A stretch of DNA of 6,439 nucleotides from Bacteroidetes bacterium SW_11_45_7 (GTDB taxonomy: Bacteria > Bacteroidota > Bacteroidia > Chitinophagales > SW-11-45-7): positions 1,966-8,404 of the forward strand of contig PXTV01000170.1 of NCBI GenBank assembly GCA_003022985.1, read 5' to 3'. Shown here piece after piece: positions 1 through 5,877 of this stretch. A program made the translations under genes and the position numbers. Below the pieces are notes generated by a model. The model did not search any database. It was not told where the DNA came from and saw only the letters and a list, made by a program, of their open reading frames with translations. Position 1 is the stretch's first letter, and every line of letters starts with the position of its first letter.

Positions 1-545
1 TAAGCCAGGCGGAGCTCAAAATCGGGCAGGAATTCACCCTCCTCCGCAAATCGGAGTACACCGTTGTCTTCCATGGGCCGGATGTTTTCCGGCAAAAAGG
101 ACGCCTTTTCGCGCGCGTTCGGGTTGTTGGCCCAGTCCCAGTGCGCTTTGTGCGTCCAATAGGTGGCATTGGGAAAGGTGGGCGCCAGGTTGCCGTTGTC
201 ATCGTACTTGATGGCTCCGCCACAATGATCGAAGTGGAGGTGCGTGTGAATGACGTCTGTGATATCCTCAGCGGAAAAGCCGTGCTCTTGCAGTGAGCCC
301 GGCAGCGATTGCTCGCCATGCGGCTGGTAAAGCGAGAAGAACTTCTCGCTCTGCTTATCGCCAATGCCGCTGTCGATGAGAATTTTACGGTTGTGGTGCT
401 CCACCAGCAAACAGCGCATGGCCCAGGTGCACAGGTTGTTTTCATCGGGCGGATTGAAGCGCTCCCATAATGTTTTGGGTACCACGCCAAACATGGCGCC
501 TCCATCGAGTTTGAAATAGCCGCTGTGTATAGGATACAAGTTCAT
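1..545 (-). CDS. MBL-fold metallohydrolase, C-terminus cut by window edge
   Basis: An uninterrupted reading frame runs from an ATG at 545 off the left edge, giving 181 visible residues. The metal-binding signature HTHLHFDHCGG (residues 100-110) contains the HxHxDH motif of the metallo-beta-lactamase superfamily. An earlier ILIDSGIGD stretch (55-63) matches the usual strand before the active site, and the N-terminus carries GGAMFGVVPK (15-24), common in the COG0491-type hydrolases that include lactonase-like enzymes. Members normally hydrolyse ester, lactone or thioester substrates with a dinuclear metal site. The later metal ligands lie outside the window, so substrate and activity cannot be judged. 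The start is 2 nt after the ribH stop, so the gene is probably co-transcribed and translationally coupled with ribH. No signal peptide is visible, so it is likely cytoplasmic. Function within the family is unknown. Confidence 0.9.
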   Translation of the reverse strand, partial: MNLYPIHSGYFKLDGGAMFGVVPKTLWERFNPPDENNLCTWAMRCLLVEHHNRKILIDSGIGDKQSEKFFSLYQPHGEQSLPGSLQEHGFSAEDITDVIHTHLHFDHCGGAIKYDDNGNLAPTFPNATYWTHKAHWDWANNPNAREKASFLPENIRPMEDNGVLRFAEEGEFLPDFELRLA

Positions 546-547
546 GT

Positions 548-1054
548 TCAAAAACCGAGATTTCCGCCTGAATAATGCTTGAACGATTGCTGAAGGCCGA
601 CCATCTTAATAGCCGCTTCGGCCGACTCTGCACCTTTATTGCCTTTCTCCCCGCCAGCTCTTGCTTTAGCTTGTTCTTCGTTCTCGGTGGTGAGTACGCC
701 AAAGATGAACGGCATATTAAATTCGCGCGTCAGGTTCATCAGAGCATTGGCTACTGCATGGTTGATATACTCATCGTGCCGGGTTTCACCCTTAATGACG
801 CATCCCAGGCAAATGACAGCATCGATATCTTTATTACGTCCCAGAAATTGCGCGCCTGCGGGTAGCTCAAAGCTGCCCGGCACATGGATCGATTCGATGT
901 TGTTATCTTTCACATTTTGATCCCGTAGAGTTTGGAGACACCCTTCATGGAGTGATCCCGTGATGGGTTCATTCCATTCAGCCACCACAATGCCCAACTT
1001 CACATTACTGGCTTCAGGTAAAGAAGACGATTGAGCTTGTTGTTTGGCCGACAT
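548..1054 (-). CDS. ribH: 6,7-dimethyl-8-ribityllumazine synthase (riboflavin synthase beta chain)
   Basis: RibH condenses 5-amino-6-ribitylaminouracil with 3,4-dihydroxy-2-butanone 4-phosphate to give 6,7-dimethyl-8-ribityllumazine, the penultimate step of riboflavin synthesis. The protein is 168 aa, slightly longer than the usual ~155 because of a polar N-terminal extension. Visible family landmarks are the substrate-stacking aromatic W27 in AEWN, VPGSFELP (58-65), GCVIKGETRHDEYI (84-97) with the catalytic histidine H93, FGVLTTEN (118-125), and R132, the likely phosphate-binding arginine. NKGAESAEAA (139-148) is the conserved C-terminal helix. The ATG at 1054 is chosen; a TTG at 1072 would only add six non-conserved residues. 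The protein should assemble into cytoplasmic pentamers or a 60-mer capsid, as the family does. It sits third in a minus-strand run, 72 nt after the TPR gene and 2 nt before the hydrolase gene. I see no FMN riboswitch in front of it. Confidence 0.97.
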   Translation of the reverse strand: MSAKQQAQSSSLPEASNVKLGIVVAEWNEPITGSLHEGCLQTLRDQNVKDNNIESIHVPGSFELPAGAQFLGRNKDIDAVICLGCVIKGETRHDEYINHAVANALMNLTREFNMPFIFGVLTTENEEQAKARAGGEKGNKGAESAEAAIKMVGLQQSFKHYSGGNLGF

Positions 1055-1126
1055 TGACAGAAGATTTAGCAATCGGTGATTCGGTCAGATCAATCACTTG
1101 TGATAGCCGTTGATGAATGGGAAAAC

Positions 1127-1813
1127 TTAAGATTTTGTCTTTGCCTGAACCCTTGCAAGATGCTTTTCCGCTTCTTTCCCCTCCGATGTCTCGGGATATT
1201 TTTTGCTAAGACGTTTGTAATACTCTTCAGCCTTGGCGTACTGCTTACTCTGTTCCGCAGCCATGGCAGCTTTTTTCAGGTAAATAGGGGCGGAAAATTT
1301 ATTGGGGTCAGCTTTAGCAGCTTTGAGAAAGTGATCAATGGCTTTCTGGTTTTGCCCTAACTCCATGTAGGCATCTCCCATTGCCCCGAATTTGATGCTT
1401 CGCATCATCTGGTCATCAGTGCTAAAATCACTTAAAAACTCAACAGCCCCTTGATAATCACCGGTTTGCAGGTAAGAAATGCCGGCATAGTAGTTGGCTA
1501 CATTGGCTGCATCAGTCCATTTATAGTCCTTAATAATGTCCAGAAACCCGGGATAATTTGCATCCCCCTGTAGTGCCAGTTGGAACGAGTCTTTTTCAAA
1601 GTAAAGTTGTGCCTTGAACATTTGCTGTTGGGCTTCCTTTTGCTGCGGTTGCAGGTAGAAAAACCGAAAGCCCATGACACCGATCACAACGGCCAGGACA
1701 ACCCCAACCACGGTGGTAATGATGGTTCCGTTACGATTGATAAACGATTCGATTTTGGTATAGATATCGCCTATTTCATTTCCTGCTGATGCCTGCTTCT
1801 GCCTTTGTGCCAT
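1127..1813 (-). CDS. Membrane-anchored tetratricopeptide repeat protein
   Basis: This 228-aa protein has a short basic, polar N-terminus, one clear transmembrane helix (about residues 30-53, rich in V, I and G), and a C-terminal soluble part made of TPR-like helix pairs. Recognisable repeats lie at about 104-133 (ANYYAGISYLQTGDYQGAV), 139-172 (GDAYMELGQNQKAIDHFLKA, ending in DPN) and 176-208 (ending in the typical KKYPETSEGKEA). One N-terminal anchor plus a TPR domain resembles the YfgM-like group, whose members act as protein-interaction platforms at the membrane; orientation and partners here are inferred. It lies 38 nt downstream of pdhA and 72 nt upstream of ribH on the same strand. From memory, a TPR protein between recF and ribH is a recurring neighbourhood in Bacteroidota, which suggests a conserved but undefined housekeeping role. 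The start is an ATG with no Shine-Dalgarno. Confidence 0.93.
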   Translation of the reverse strand: MAQRQKQASAGNEIGDIYTKIESFINRNGTIITTVVGVVLAVVIGVMGFRFFYLQPQQKEAQQQMFKAQLYFEKDSFQLALQGDANYPGFLDIIKDYKWTDAANVANYYAGISYLQTGDYQGAVEFLSDFSTDDQMMRSIKFGAMGDAYMELGQNQKAIDHFLKAAKADPNKFSAPIYLKKAAMAAEQSKQYAKAEEYYKRLSKKYPETSEGKEAEKHLARVQAKTKS

Positions 1814-1851
1814 GGAGTGAGTAGGTTAATTTTTTGTTGAATGCTCTTTTG

Positions 1852-2886
1852 TTAGTCCTTGATAAACGGATAATCCTTTTGTGTATAAACATCCTGATAC
1901 AGCTCTTCAGGGGATGGATAATCGGAATTCTCAGCGAATTCAACAGCACCCTGTATCCGCTGCTTGGTTGTTTCATCGATCTCATCGAGCTTTTTCCGGG
2001 AAGTGTATTTCTTCTGCATGATGGTTTTCTTCACAAGGATGATAGGGTCCTTTTCCCGATAGGCCTCCAATTCGTCACGGGTGCGGTATTTGGCAGGGTC
2101 GGAGATCGAGTGCCCTTTGTAGCGATAGGTTTTGGCTTCGATACAGGACGGGCCACCCCCATTTCGGGCTCGTTGCACGCCTTCTTCCACAGCTTCGTGG
2201 ACTTCTTCGCAAACCATGCCGTCAACTGCTTGCGATGGGATATTGTAACTCTCCCCGTACTTGTAGAGATCCTCTTGAATGGACCCTTGAGAAACGGGCG
2301 TTCCCATCGCATACTGGTTATTCTCACAGATAAATACAATTGGCAACTGCCATAGGGCAGCCATATTCAAGGTTTCGTGAAATTCACCCTGGTTAACGGC
2401 ACCATCCCCAAAGAGGCAGACAGTGACGTTATCCGTGTTGCTGTACTGCTCGGAGAAAGCGATGCCGGCTCCTAACGGAATATGGCCCCCGACAATGCCG
2501 TGGCCGCCAAAAAAGTTGCTTTCTTTACTGAAAAAGTGCATGGAACCGCCCTTGCCTTTGGCACAGCCCGTTCTCTTCCCGTACAATTCGGCCATACCCT
2601 CTTCAGGTGTAACACCTTTGGCAATGGCTATGCCATGATCGCGGTAAGCGGTAATGACCGGGTCTTCTTCTTTTGTGGCGGTCATGACGCCTGCTGCCAC
2701 TGCCTCCTGACCAGTATACAAGTGCAAAAAGCCCCTGATCTTCTGCTGCTGGTACAACATAGCCGCCCGATTCTCGAACTGGCGGAGCAGTTGCATTAGC
2801 TCGTACCAATACAGGTAGGTCTCTTTTGTTAACTTTGATTTCTTGTTTGTGCCTTTTTTAGGGCTTTTCTTCGTATTGGTAGCCAT
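1852..2886 (-). CDS. pdhA: Pyruvate dehydrogenase E1 component, alpha subunit
   Basis: E1 alpha forms an alpha2-beta2 enzyme with E1 beta that decarboxylates pyruvate using thiamine diphosphate and acetylates the E2 lipoyl domain, feeding acetyl-CoA to the TCA cycle. The 344-aa protein shows GFLHLYTGQEA (52-62), TAYRDHG (79-85), GKGGSMH (111-117) and GGHGIVGGHIPLGAG (127-141). The thiamine-diphosphate motif starts at GDGAVNQG (160-167) and ends at ENNQYAMGT (188-196). The active-site loop YRYKGHSISDP (254-264) carries the conserved His259 and the Ser260 position that kinases modify in mitochondrial homologues. The first ~21 residues are unusually lysine- and serine-rich and lie outside the conserved fold. 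The ATG at 2886 is chosen because an upstream TTG (2919) would read into recF and adds nothing conserved. The E1 beta, E2 and E3 genes are not in this window. pdhA heads the minus-strand run and is divergent from recF. A branched-chain 2-oxoacid E1 alpha is less likely. Confidence 0.95.
   Translation of the reverse strand: MATNTKKSPKKGTNKKSKLTKETYLYWYELMQLLRQFENRAAMLYQQQKIRGFLHLYTGQEAVAAGVMTATKEEDPVITAYRDHGIAIAKGVTPEEGMAELYGKRTGCAKGKGGSMHFFSKESNFFGGHGIVGGHIPLGAGIAFSEQYSNTDNVTVCLFGDGAVNQGEFHETLNMAALWQLPIVFICENNQYAMGTPVSQGSIQEDLYKYGESYNIPSQAVDGMVCEEVHEAVEEGVQRARNGGGPSCIEAKTYRYKGHSISDPAKYRTRDELEAYREKDPIILVKKTIMQKKYTSRKKLDEIDETTKQRIQGAVEFAENSDYPSPEELYQDVYTQKDYPFIKD
2830..2837 (+). promoter_or_regulatory. 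Possible Bacteroidota-type -7 element for recF
   Basis: TAACTTTG fits the TAnnTTTG -7 consensus used by the primary sigma factor of Bacteroidota. It lies 69 nt before the recF GTG, inside the 5' part of pdhA. No good TTTG-type -33 element is visible at the usual distance, so this rests on one half of a promoter only. Confidence 0.3.
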
Positions 2887-2906
2887 CCTGTTGAGGATTT
2901 GTTGCC

Positions 2907-4019
2907 GTGCTCTTAACAAACTTGTCCATCCAACAATTCAAAAACTATCAAACTGTTGGCTGCACCTTTCACGATAAAGTGAACTGTTTTGTTGGTGACA
3001 ATGGCGCAGGCAAGACCAATCTCCTGGATGCAATTTACTATCTCTGCCTCTCCAAAAGTTACTTCAATCCGGTTGATCGTCAAAACATCCAACACGGGGA
3101 GAGCTTTTTCGTGCTGGAAGGCGAGTTCGTCATAACAGAGAGATCGGACCGGATCCGCTGTGTAGTGCAAACGGGTAAGAAAAAAGAACTCACGCGCAAC
3201 AAAGTCCCTTACGATAAGATAGCTGAGCACGTAGGTGCGTTTCCTGTCGTCATTGTCACACCGGATGATAATGTGCTCGTACTGGGCGGTAGCGAAGAAA
3301 GACGTAAATACATCGATAATGTGCTCTCCCAGATCGACCGCTCATATCTTCAGGACTTGATGAACTACAATCGCACTATCACCCAGCGTAACAGCACATT
3401 AAAAAAATTTGCTGAGCAAGATAGGTTCAATCAATCCTTGTTGGCAAGTTACGATGATGCATTGATCAACCCGGGGCAACGCATCTTCGAGCGCAGGAAG
3501 GAAATCGTTGAGGCTCTTGTGCCGAAATTTCAGGCCTATTATCGAGCCATTTCCGGCAACCGCGAACAAGTGAGCATTACCTACCAAACGGACCTTCACC
3601 ATAGCTCTTTTGCTTCTCTGCTGCAAGAGAGCCGTGAAAAAGACCGTGTCCTGCAGCGGACAACGAAAGGCATCCACCGCGATGACCTCGTGTTTACAAT
3701 CGATGGCCATCCCACGAAAAAATTCGGCTCGCAGGGGCAGCAGAAATCGTTTCTTATTGCACTAAAGCTGGCTCAGTACGATGTTATGTTCCATCATCAT
3801 AACACCGCCCCTCTCCTGCTATTGGATGATATTTTCGATAAACTGGATGAAGAACGTGTGCAGCATTTGCTCCAATGTATCAATGAAAACCAGTTCGGTC
3901 AGATCTTTCTTACGGATACCAATTGTACCAGAGTCAGCTCCTTATTTGATGGTGGTGAAGACCAAGTGAAGATCATGGATATTGTGGATGGACAGGTGAA
4001 GACCGGGGGAAGAATTTGA
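2907..4019 (+). CDS. recF: DNA replication and repair protein RecF
   Basis: RecF is an SMC/Rad50-like ATPase that, with RecO and RecR, loads RecA at single-strand gaps next to duplex DNA and helps stalled forks recover. The 370-aa protein has the family opening LSIQQFKNY (6-14), a Walker A GDNGAGKT (30-37), the RecF stretch GGSEERRKYID near residue 130, the ABC-type signature region GSQGQQKS (274-281) and a Walker B LLLLDDIFDKLD (303-314), followed by FLTDTN. The start is GTG at 2907: an in-frame stop lies just upstream (2892-2894) and no other start gives the family N-terminus. Only 20 bp separate it from the divergent pdhA start, so its promoter must lie inside pdhA; a TAACTTTG match sits at 2830-2837. 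Unlike in many Bacteria it is not next to dnaA or dnaN here. It ends 59 bp before the convergent toxin remnant. Confidence 0.97.
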   Translation: MLLTNLSIQQFKNYQTVGCTFHDKVNCFVGDNGAGKTNLLDAIYYLCLSKSYFNPVDRQNIQHGESFFVLEGEFVITERSDRIRCVVQTGKKKELTRNKVPYDKIAEHVGAFPVVIVTPDDNVLVLGGSEERRKYIDNVLSQIDRSYLQDLMNYNRTITQRNSTLKKFAEQDRFNQSLLASYDDALINPGQRIFERRKEIVEALVPKFQAYYRAISGNREQVSITYQTDLHHSSFASLLQESREKDRVLQRTTKGIHRDDLVFTIDGHPTKKFGSQGQQKSFLIALKLAQYDVMFHHHNTAPLLLLDDIFDKLDEERVQHLLQCINENQFGQIFLTDTNCTRVSSLFDGGEDQVKIMDIVDGQVKTGGRI

Positions 4020-4078
4020 AGTTTGAGACCAGCCGGGAGGCTGACAGGTTTGACATTGAATAATTGGAGCGACCTGCC

Positions 4079-4377
4079 TTATTGAAGTTTTGTGGGATTT
4101 TGGCGATTGTCAAACAGGTAAACCAAATAAATCTGCTTGTCTTTGATTTCGTAAAAAATTGATGTTTGGCGACTGATAACAGCTTTTCTCAATCTTGGTT
4201 GGCTAGTAGATTGCGGGAAAATGGGGGATAGTTTTAAATGAGATCAATCTGCCGGGATAACTTGTCCTTGAAATGATCGAGTTCGCATTCAGACCATATT
4301 GTTTGCAGGTAATCAAGGATGTCTTCAAGATTCTGTATGGCCTCGTTGGTCCACACGATTTTGTATTCAAAGGCCAT
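4079..4377 (-). pseudogene. RelE/ParE-type toxin, frameshifted
   Basis: From the ATG at 4377 the frame reads MAFEYKIVWTNEAIQNLEDI and stops after 47 residues at a TAA (4234-4236). The rest of a RelE/ParE-family toxin continues at once in the neighbouring frame, including QPRLRKAV, TSIFYEIKDKQIYLVYLFDN and a stop at 4079-4081. The whole span is 299 nt, exactly one base short of 100 codons, so a single missing base near 4234-4239 (an ATTTAAAA stretch on the coding strand) explains it. Restored, the product would be 99 aa, the normal size for these toxins, which typically cleave mRNA at the ribosome (RelE) or poison gyrase (ParE). The start overlaps the antitoxin end by 11 nt, the usual arrangement. 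The sequence around the break is not a canonical -1 slippery heptamer, so decay or a sequencing error is more likely than programmed frameshifting. RelE versus ParE activity cannot be told apart from this sequence. Confidence 0.85.
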
Positions 4378-4594
4378 ACTTTTTCTTTACCTGTTCGTGT
4401 GAAGTCACTCTTCCCTCTTCTACATCTTTCATTCCCCGTTCAATAGCTTGTTTTTGTTCATCAGTAAGATCATGCCACCAATCGTGGTTGGTTTCGGCAG
4501 CATCCTTGACTTCTTTCAAATACTCAAGTGTGGATTCATCGGTTAAGGATGTGAGCCATTCGATCAGTTCTAATTTCAATGATTCATGTTGCAT
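4367..4594 (-). CDS. Type II antitoxin, addiction-module component
   Basis: This 75-aa acidic/basic helical protein ends with a segment (residues 39-75) typical of addiction-module antitoxins paired with RelE/ParE toxins: a Trp pair (39-40), DLTDEQKQAIERGMKDVEEG (42-61) and SHEQVKKKYGL. This C-terminal part is expected to wrap the toxin. The N-terminal half (LKLELIEWLTSLTDESTLEYLKE region, split here as residues 6-28) is predicted helical and may dimerise or bind the operator. The ATG at 4594 has a purine-rich AAGAGAG just upstream. Its stop overlaps the toxin start by 11 nt, implying a two-gene operon with coupled translation and probable autoregulation. The frame is intact although the partner toxin is broken. 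Assignment rests on the C-terminal pattern and the neighbour; the exact antitoxin family is uncertain. Confidence 0.82.
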   Translation of the reverse strand: MQHESLKLELIEWLTSLTDESTLEYLKEVKDAAETNHDWWHDLTDEQKQAIERGMKDVEEGRVTSHEQVKKKYGL

Positions 4595-4687
4595 AACTCT
4601 CTTTGACTTTTCAATGACACGTTAAGAAAAACAATTCAGGGTACCGAAAATACAAAGTCCGGCTTACCAGCAGAACTTGTTCATGGT

Positions 4688-4696
4688 TGTGGATAA
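4688..4696 (-). promoter_or_regulatory. DnaA box (perfect consensus)
   Basis: The minus strand reads TTATCCACA, the high-affinity DnaA box consensus, 112 bp upstream of the dciA-like start. A 9-base exact match is expected by chance about once in twenty windows of this size. A regulatory role is plausible given the replication genes on both sides but is not shown. There is no cluster of boxes here, so this is not an origin by itself. Confidence 0.4.
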
Positions 4697-4774
4697 CTTC
4701 ACCGCTCGCCCTATTCTGTTTATGGACTTCATTCCGTAATTTCATCTCTCCGATTTAATAATCAGCCCCCTCAA

Positions 4775-4806
4775 CTTAATAGCTTAATAACTGAATAACT
4801 AAACAA
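4775..4806 (+). repeat. Four degenerate tandem octamers before dciA-like start
   Basis: Four consecutive 8-base units, beginning CTTAATAG then CTTAATAA and decaying to CTGAATAA-like and CTAAACAA-like forms, run up to 2 bp before the ATG at 4809. The run is A/T-rich and free of G-rich Shine-Dalgarno sequence. It could be a simple-sequence tract or an unstructured A-rich leader that helps initiation in Bacteroidota. Confidence 0.5.
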
Positions 4807-4808
4807 CA

Positions 4809-5102
4809 ATGGCATCGCGCGGCAACGAACAACACATGAAGGAAGCGATTGAAAACCTGCTTCAATCCTATAGCTTAAAGGGAAAAGTTAACGAAAAGCG
4901 CTTGGTTGCTGCCTGGCAGGATTTGATGGGCAAGAAGATTGCCAAACACACCCGAAAAATCTATATTAGCCATAACAAGTTGTTTCTTACCATTGACAGT
5001 GCCCCTCTGAAACAAGAGCTGAGCTTTGCCAGGGATAAGATTGTGGAGTTGGTGAATGAGCGGTTGGGAGAAGAAGTGGTGGAGGAAGTGGTGATTCAAT
5101 AA
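4809..5102 (+). CDS. dciA: DUF721 / DciA-like replicative helicase-loading protein
   Basis: The 97-aa product matches the short DUF721 proteins of Bacteroidota. Landmarks are an N-terminal helix (about 9-22), the conserved tryptophan W36 in LVAAWQDLMGKKIAKHT (32-48), a beta pair around IYISHNKLFLTI (51-62), then SAPLKQELSF (64-73) and a C-terminal helix with IVELVNERLGEE (78-89). DUF721 defines DciA, the ancestral protein that helps load or activate the DnaB helicase in bacteria lacking DnaC or DnaI. The Bacteroidota forms are short and less studied, so the exact role here is inferred. The ATG at 4809 is used; a later ATG (4836) would remove only non-conserved residues. In related genomes this gene is commonly close to recF (from memory); here a toxin-antitoxin remnant lies between. 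It converges on ndk with 105 bp between stops. Confidence 0.88.
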   Translation: MASRGNEQHMKEAIENLLQSYSLKGKVNEKRLVAAWQDLMGKKIAKHTRKIYISHNKLFLTIDSAPLKQELSFARDKIVELVNERLGEEVVEEVVIQ

Positions 5103-5207
5103 AGATTTGTACCAAAAAATCATCTCCGCATTACTTGAAAGCTCATTCGAGCAATGCAGAGATGGTCAAGGGAATGGTTCTCGACTACGGTATTCTTGTC
5201 AGAAATC

Positions 5208-5606
5208 TCACAACTTTTCCAGCTCCGAGAAGAAGAAGTCGCCTTCGCGCTGCGCTGTATCATCGGCATCGGAGCCGTGCACACAATTGCGCTCAATCGA
5301 CTCCGCATAGTCCTTCCGAATTGTGCCTTCTTCGGCTTCTTCGGGATTTGTAGCGCCAATGAGTTTGCGAAAGTCCTCAACGGCATTGTCCTTTTCCAGA
5401 ATAGCGGCAACAACGGGGCCTGAGGTCATAAATGCCACTAAACTGTTGTAAAACGGCTTATCCGCATGAACTTTGTAGAATTCTTTGGCCTTTTCCTCGG
5501 TCAGCTTGCGAAAGCCGCCATCGATAAAACGCTGAAGGATCTCGCCAATGAGATTTTTTTCCACAGCATCGGGTTTGATGATAGTAAGTGTTCTGTTCCC
5601 TGCCAT
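5208..5606 (-). CDS. ndk: Nucleoside diphosphate kinase with internal 7-residue deletion
   Basis: Ndk moves the gamma-phosphate from ATP to nucleoside diphosphates through a phosphohistidine, balancing NTP and dNTP pools in the cytoplasm. The 132-aa protein keeps the catalytic set, numbered here with human NM23-H2 equivalents in brackets: K11 (12), Y44 (52), F52 (60), R80 (88), T86 (94), R97 (105), N107 (115), catalytic H110 (118) in NCVHGSD, S112 (120) and E121 (129). The usual HGSDS is HGSDA here. The numbering offset changes by seven between K11 and Y44: after GGFR (30-33) the family's second beta strand, normally of the type IVAMKxxQ, is missing and [11 protein letters not shown] follows directly. 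Bacterial Ndk is normally about 139-143 aa. The reading frame is clean. The gene converges on the dciA-like gene and is divergent from the DHH gene. Confidence 0.95.
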   Translation of the reverse strand: MAGNRTLTIIKPDAVEKNLIGEILQRFIDGGFRKLTEEKAKEFYKVHADKPFYNSLVAFMTSGPVVAAILEKDNAVEDFRKLIGATNPEEAEEGTIRKDYAESIERNCVHGSDADDTAQREGDFFFSELEKL

Positions 5607-5640
5607 TCCTCTTGATTTTTAACAGTTACCAAATGTGGGG

Positions 5641-5671
5641 CAAAGGTAGCATTCAAGCCCGAAAGCTGCAA
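5641..5671 (-). promoter_or_regulatory. Probable ndk promoter (Bacteroidota type)
   Basis: On the minus strand TACCTTTG (5641-5648) fits the TAnnTTTG -7 consensus, and a TTG (5669-5671) sits 20 bp upstream, the normal -33 spacing in Bacteroidota. The -7 element ends 34 nt before the ndk ATG, so the transcript would have a short leader. Confidence 0.6.
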
Positions 5672-5703
5672 TGCAAACCGCTGAATTTTACGGAATCGAT
5701 GAT

Positions 5704-5727
5704 CGGCTGAGGCGCAGAGACGCTGAG
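5704..5727 (+). repeat. Left array of three GCAGAG-type octamers
   Basis: Three consecutive 8-base units follow the pattern RCGCAGAG with one or two changes each (the middle unit is GCGCAGAG). This matches a degenerate octamer repeat that I recall from intergenic regions of many Bacteroidota and other phyla. It forms an inverted pair with the array at 5854-5877. Confidence 0.7.
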
Positions 5728-5853
5728 ATCTTTAGACAATCCCAACTACTCAACAACGGAGCAATCCAAGTTTGCACTGCGAGAGCATGAATACAAATTA
5801 TTGATCAATCAGTCATTTACGATGTTAAGTGGCTATGTTTCTTTTATCAACAA

Positions 5854-5877
5854 CTCTGTGCCTCCGCATCTCTGCGG
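5854..5877 (-). repeat. Right array of three GCAGAG-type octamers, inverted
   Basis: Read on the minus strand, three consecutive octamers (first CCGCAGAG, last GCACAGAG) match the left array unit by unit at 16 of 24 positions. A TTTAGTTA stretch adjoins the outer side and ATCAACAA the inner side. The opposite orientation to the left array suggests the ends of one element of about 170-180 bp. Confidence 0.7.

Larger units (their letters stand above)
4595..4808. other. Intergenic region between divergent antitoxin and dciA-like genes
   Basis: No gene is supported in this 214-bp stretch. It must hold the promoters of the toxin-antitoxin operon (leftward) and of the dciA-like gene (rightward), but I find no exact TAnnTTTG element in either direction. 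It does contain a consensus DnaA box (4688-4696) and an AT-rich run of degenerate octamers just before the dciA-like start (4775-4806). Confidence 0.6.

Noticed and set aside
442..702. An 86-codon minus-strand open frame spanning the ribH/hydrolase junction
   Set aside because: It overlaps both real genes in another frame; the hydrolase and RibH frames carry the conserved motifs.
1093..1104. ATCAC/GTGAT inverted repeat in the gap between the TPR gene and ribH
   Set aside because: Short and of a kind expected by chance; no link to a known operator or riboswitch.
1880..1888. A second DnaA-box-like site (TTATACACA on the minus strand)
   Set aside because: It lies in the coding sequence for the conserved C-terminal part of pdhA and far from the box at 4688; there is no cluster, so no origin is claimed.
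1834..2355. A 173-codon plus-strand open frame opposite pdhA
   Set aside because: It is the antisense of a strongly supported E1 alpha gene, has a hydrophobic low-information translation and no family resemblance.
3399..3710. A minus-strand open frame opposite recF
   Set aside because: It is antisense to conserved recF sequence, with no promoter or recognisable domain.
4030..4043. A 5-bp stem with GGGA loop after recF
   Set aside because: Too short and not followed by a T-run; not enough for a terminator call.
4228..4245. Programmed -1 frameshifting in the toxin gene
   Set aside because: The in-frame sequence is ATT TAA AAC, which does not fit the X XXY YYZ slippery pattern, and an immediate stop follows; mutation or sequencing error is simpler.
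4299..4625. A 108-codon plus-strand open frame over the toxin-antitoxin pair
   Set aside because: Ser/Cys-rich antisense translation of the antitoxin and toxin; the minus-strand reading gives recognisable families with the classical overlap.
5141..5152. GCTC/GAGC hairpin between the convergent dciA-like and ndk genes
   Set aside because: Only four base pairs, no T-tract on either side; weak as a bidirectional terminator.
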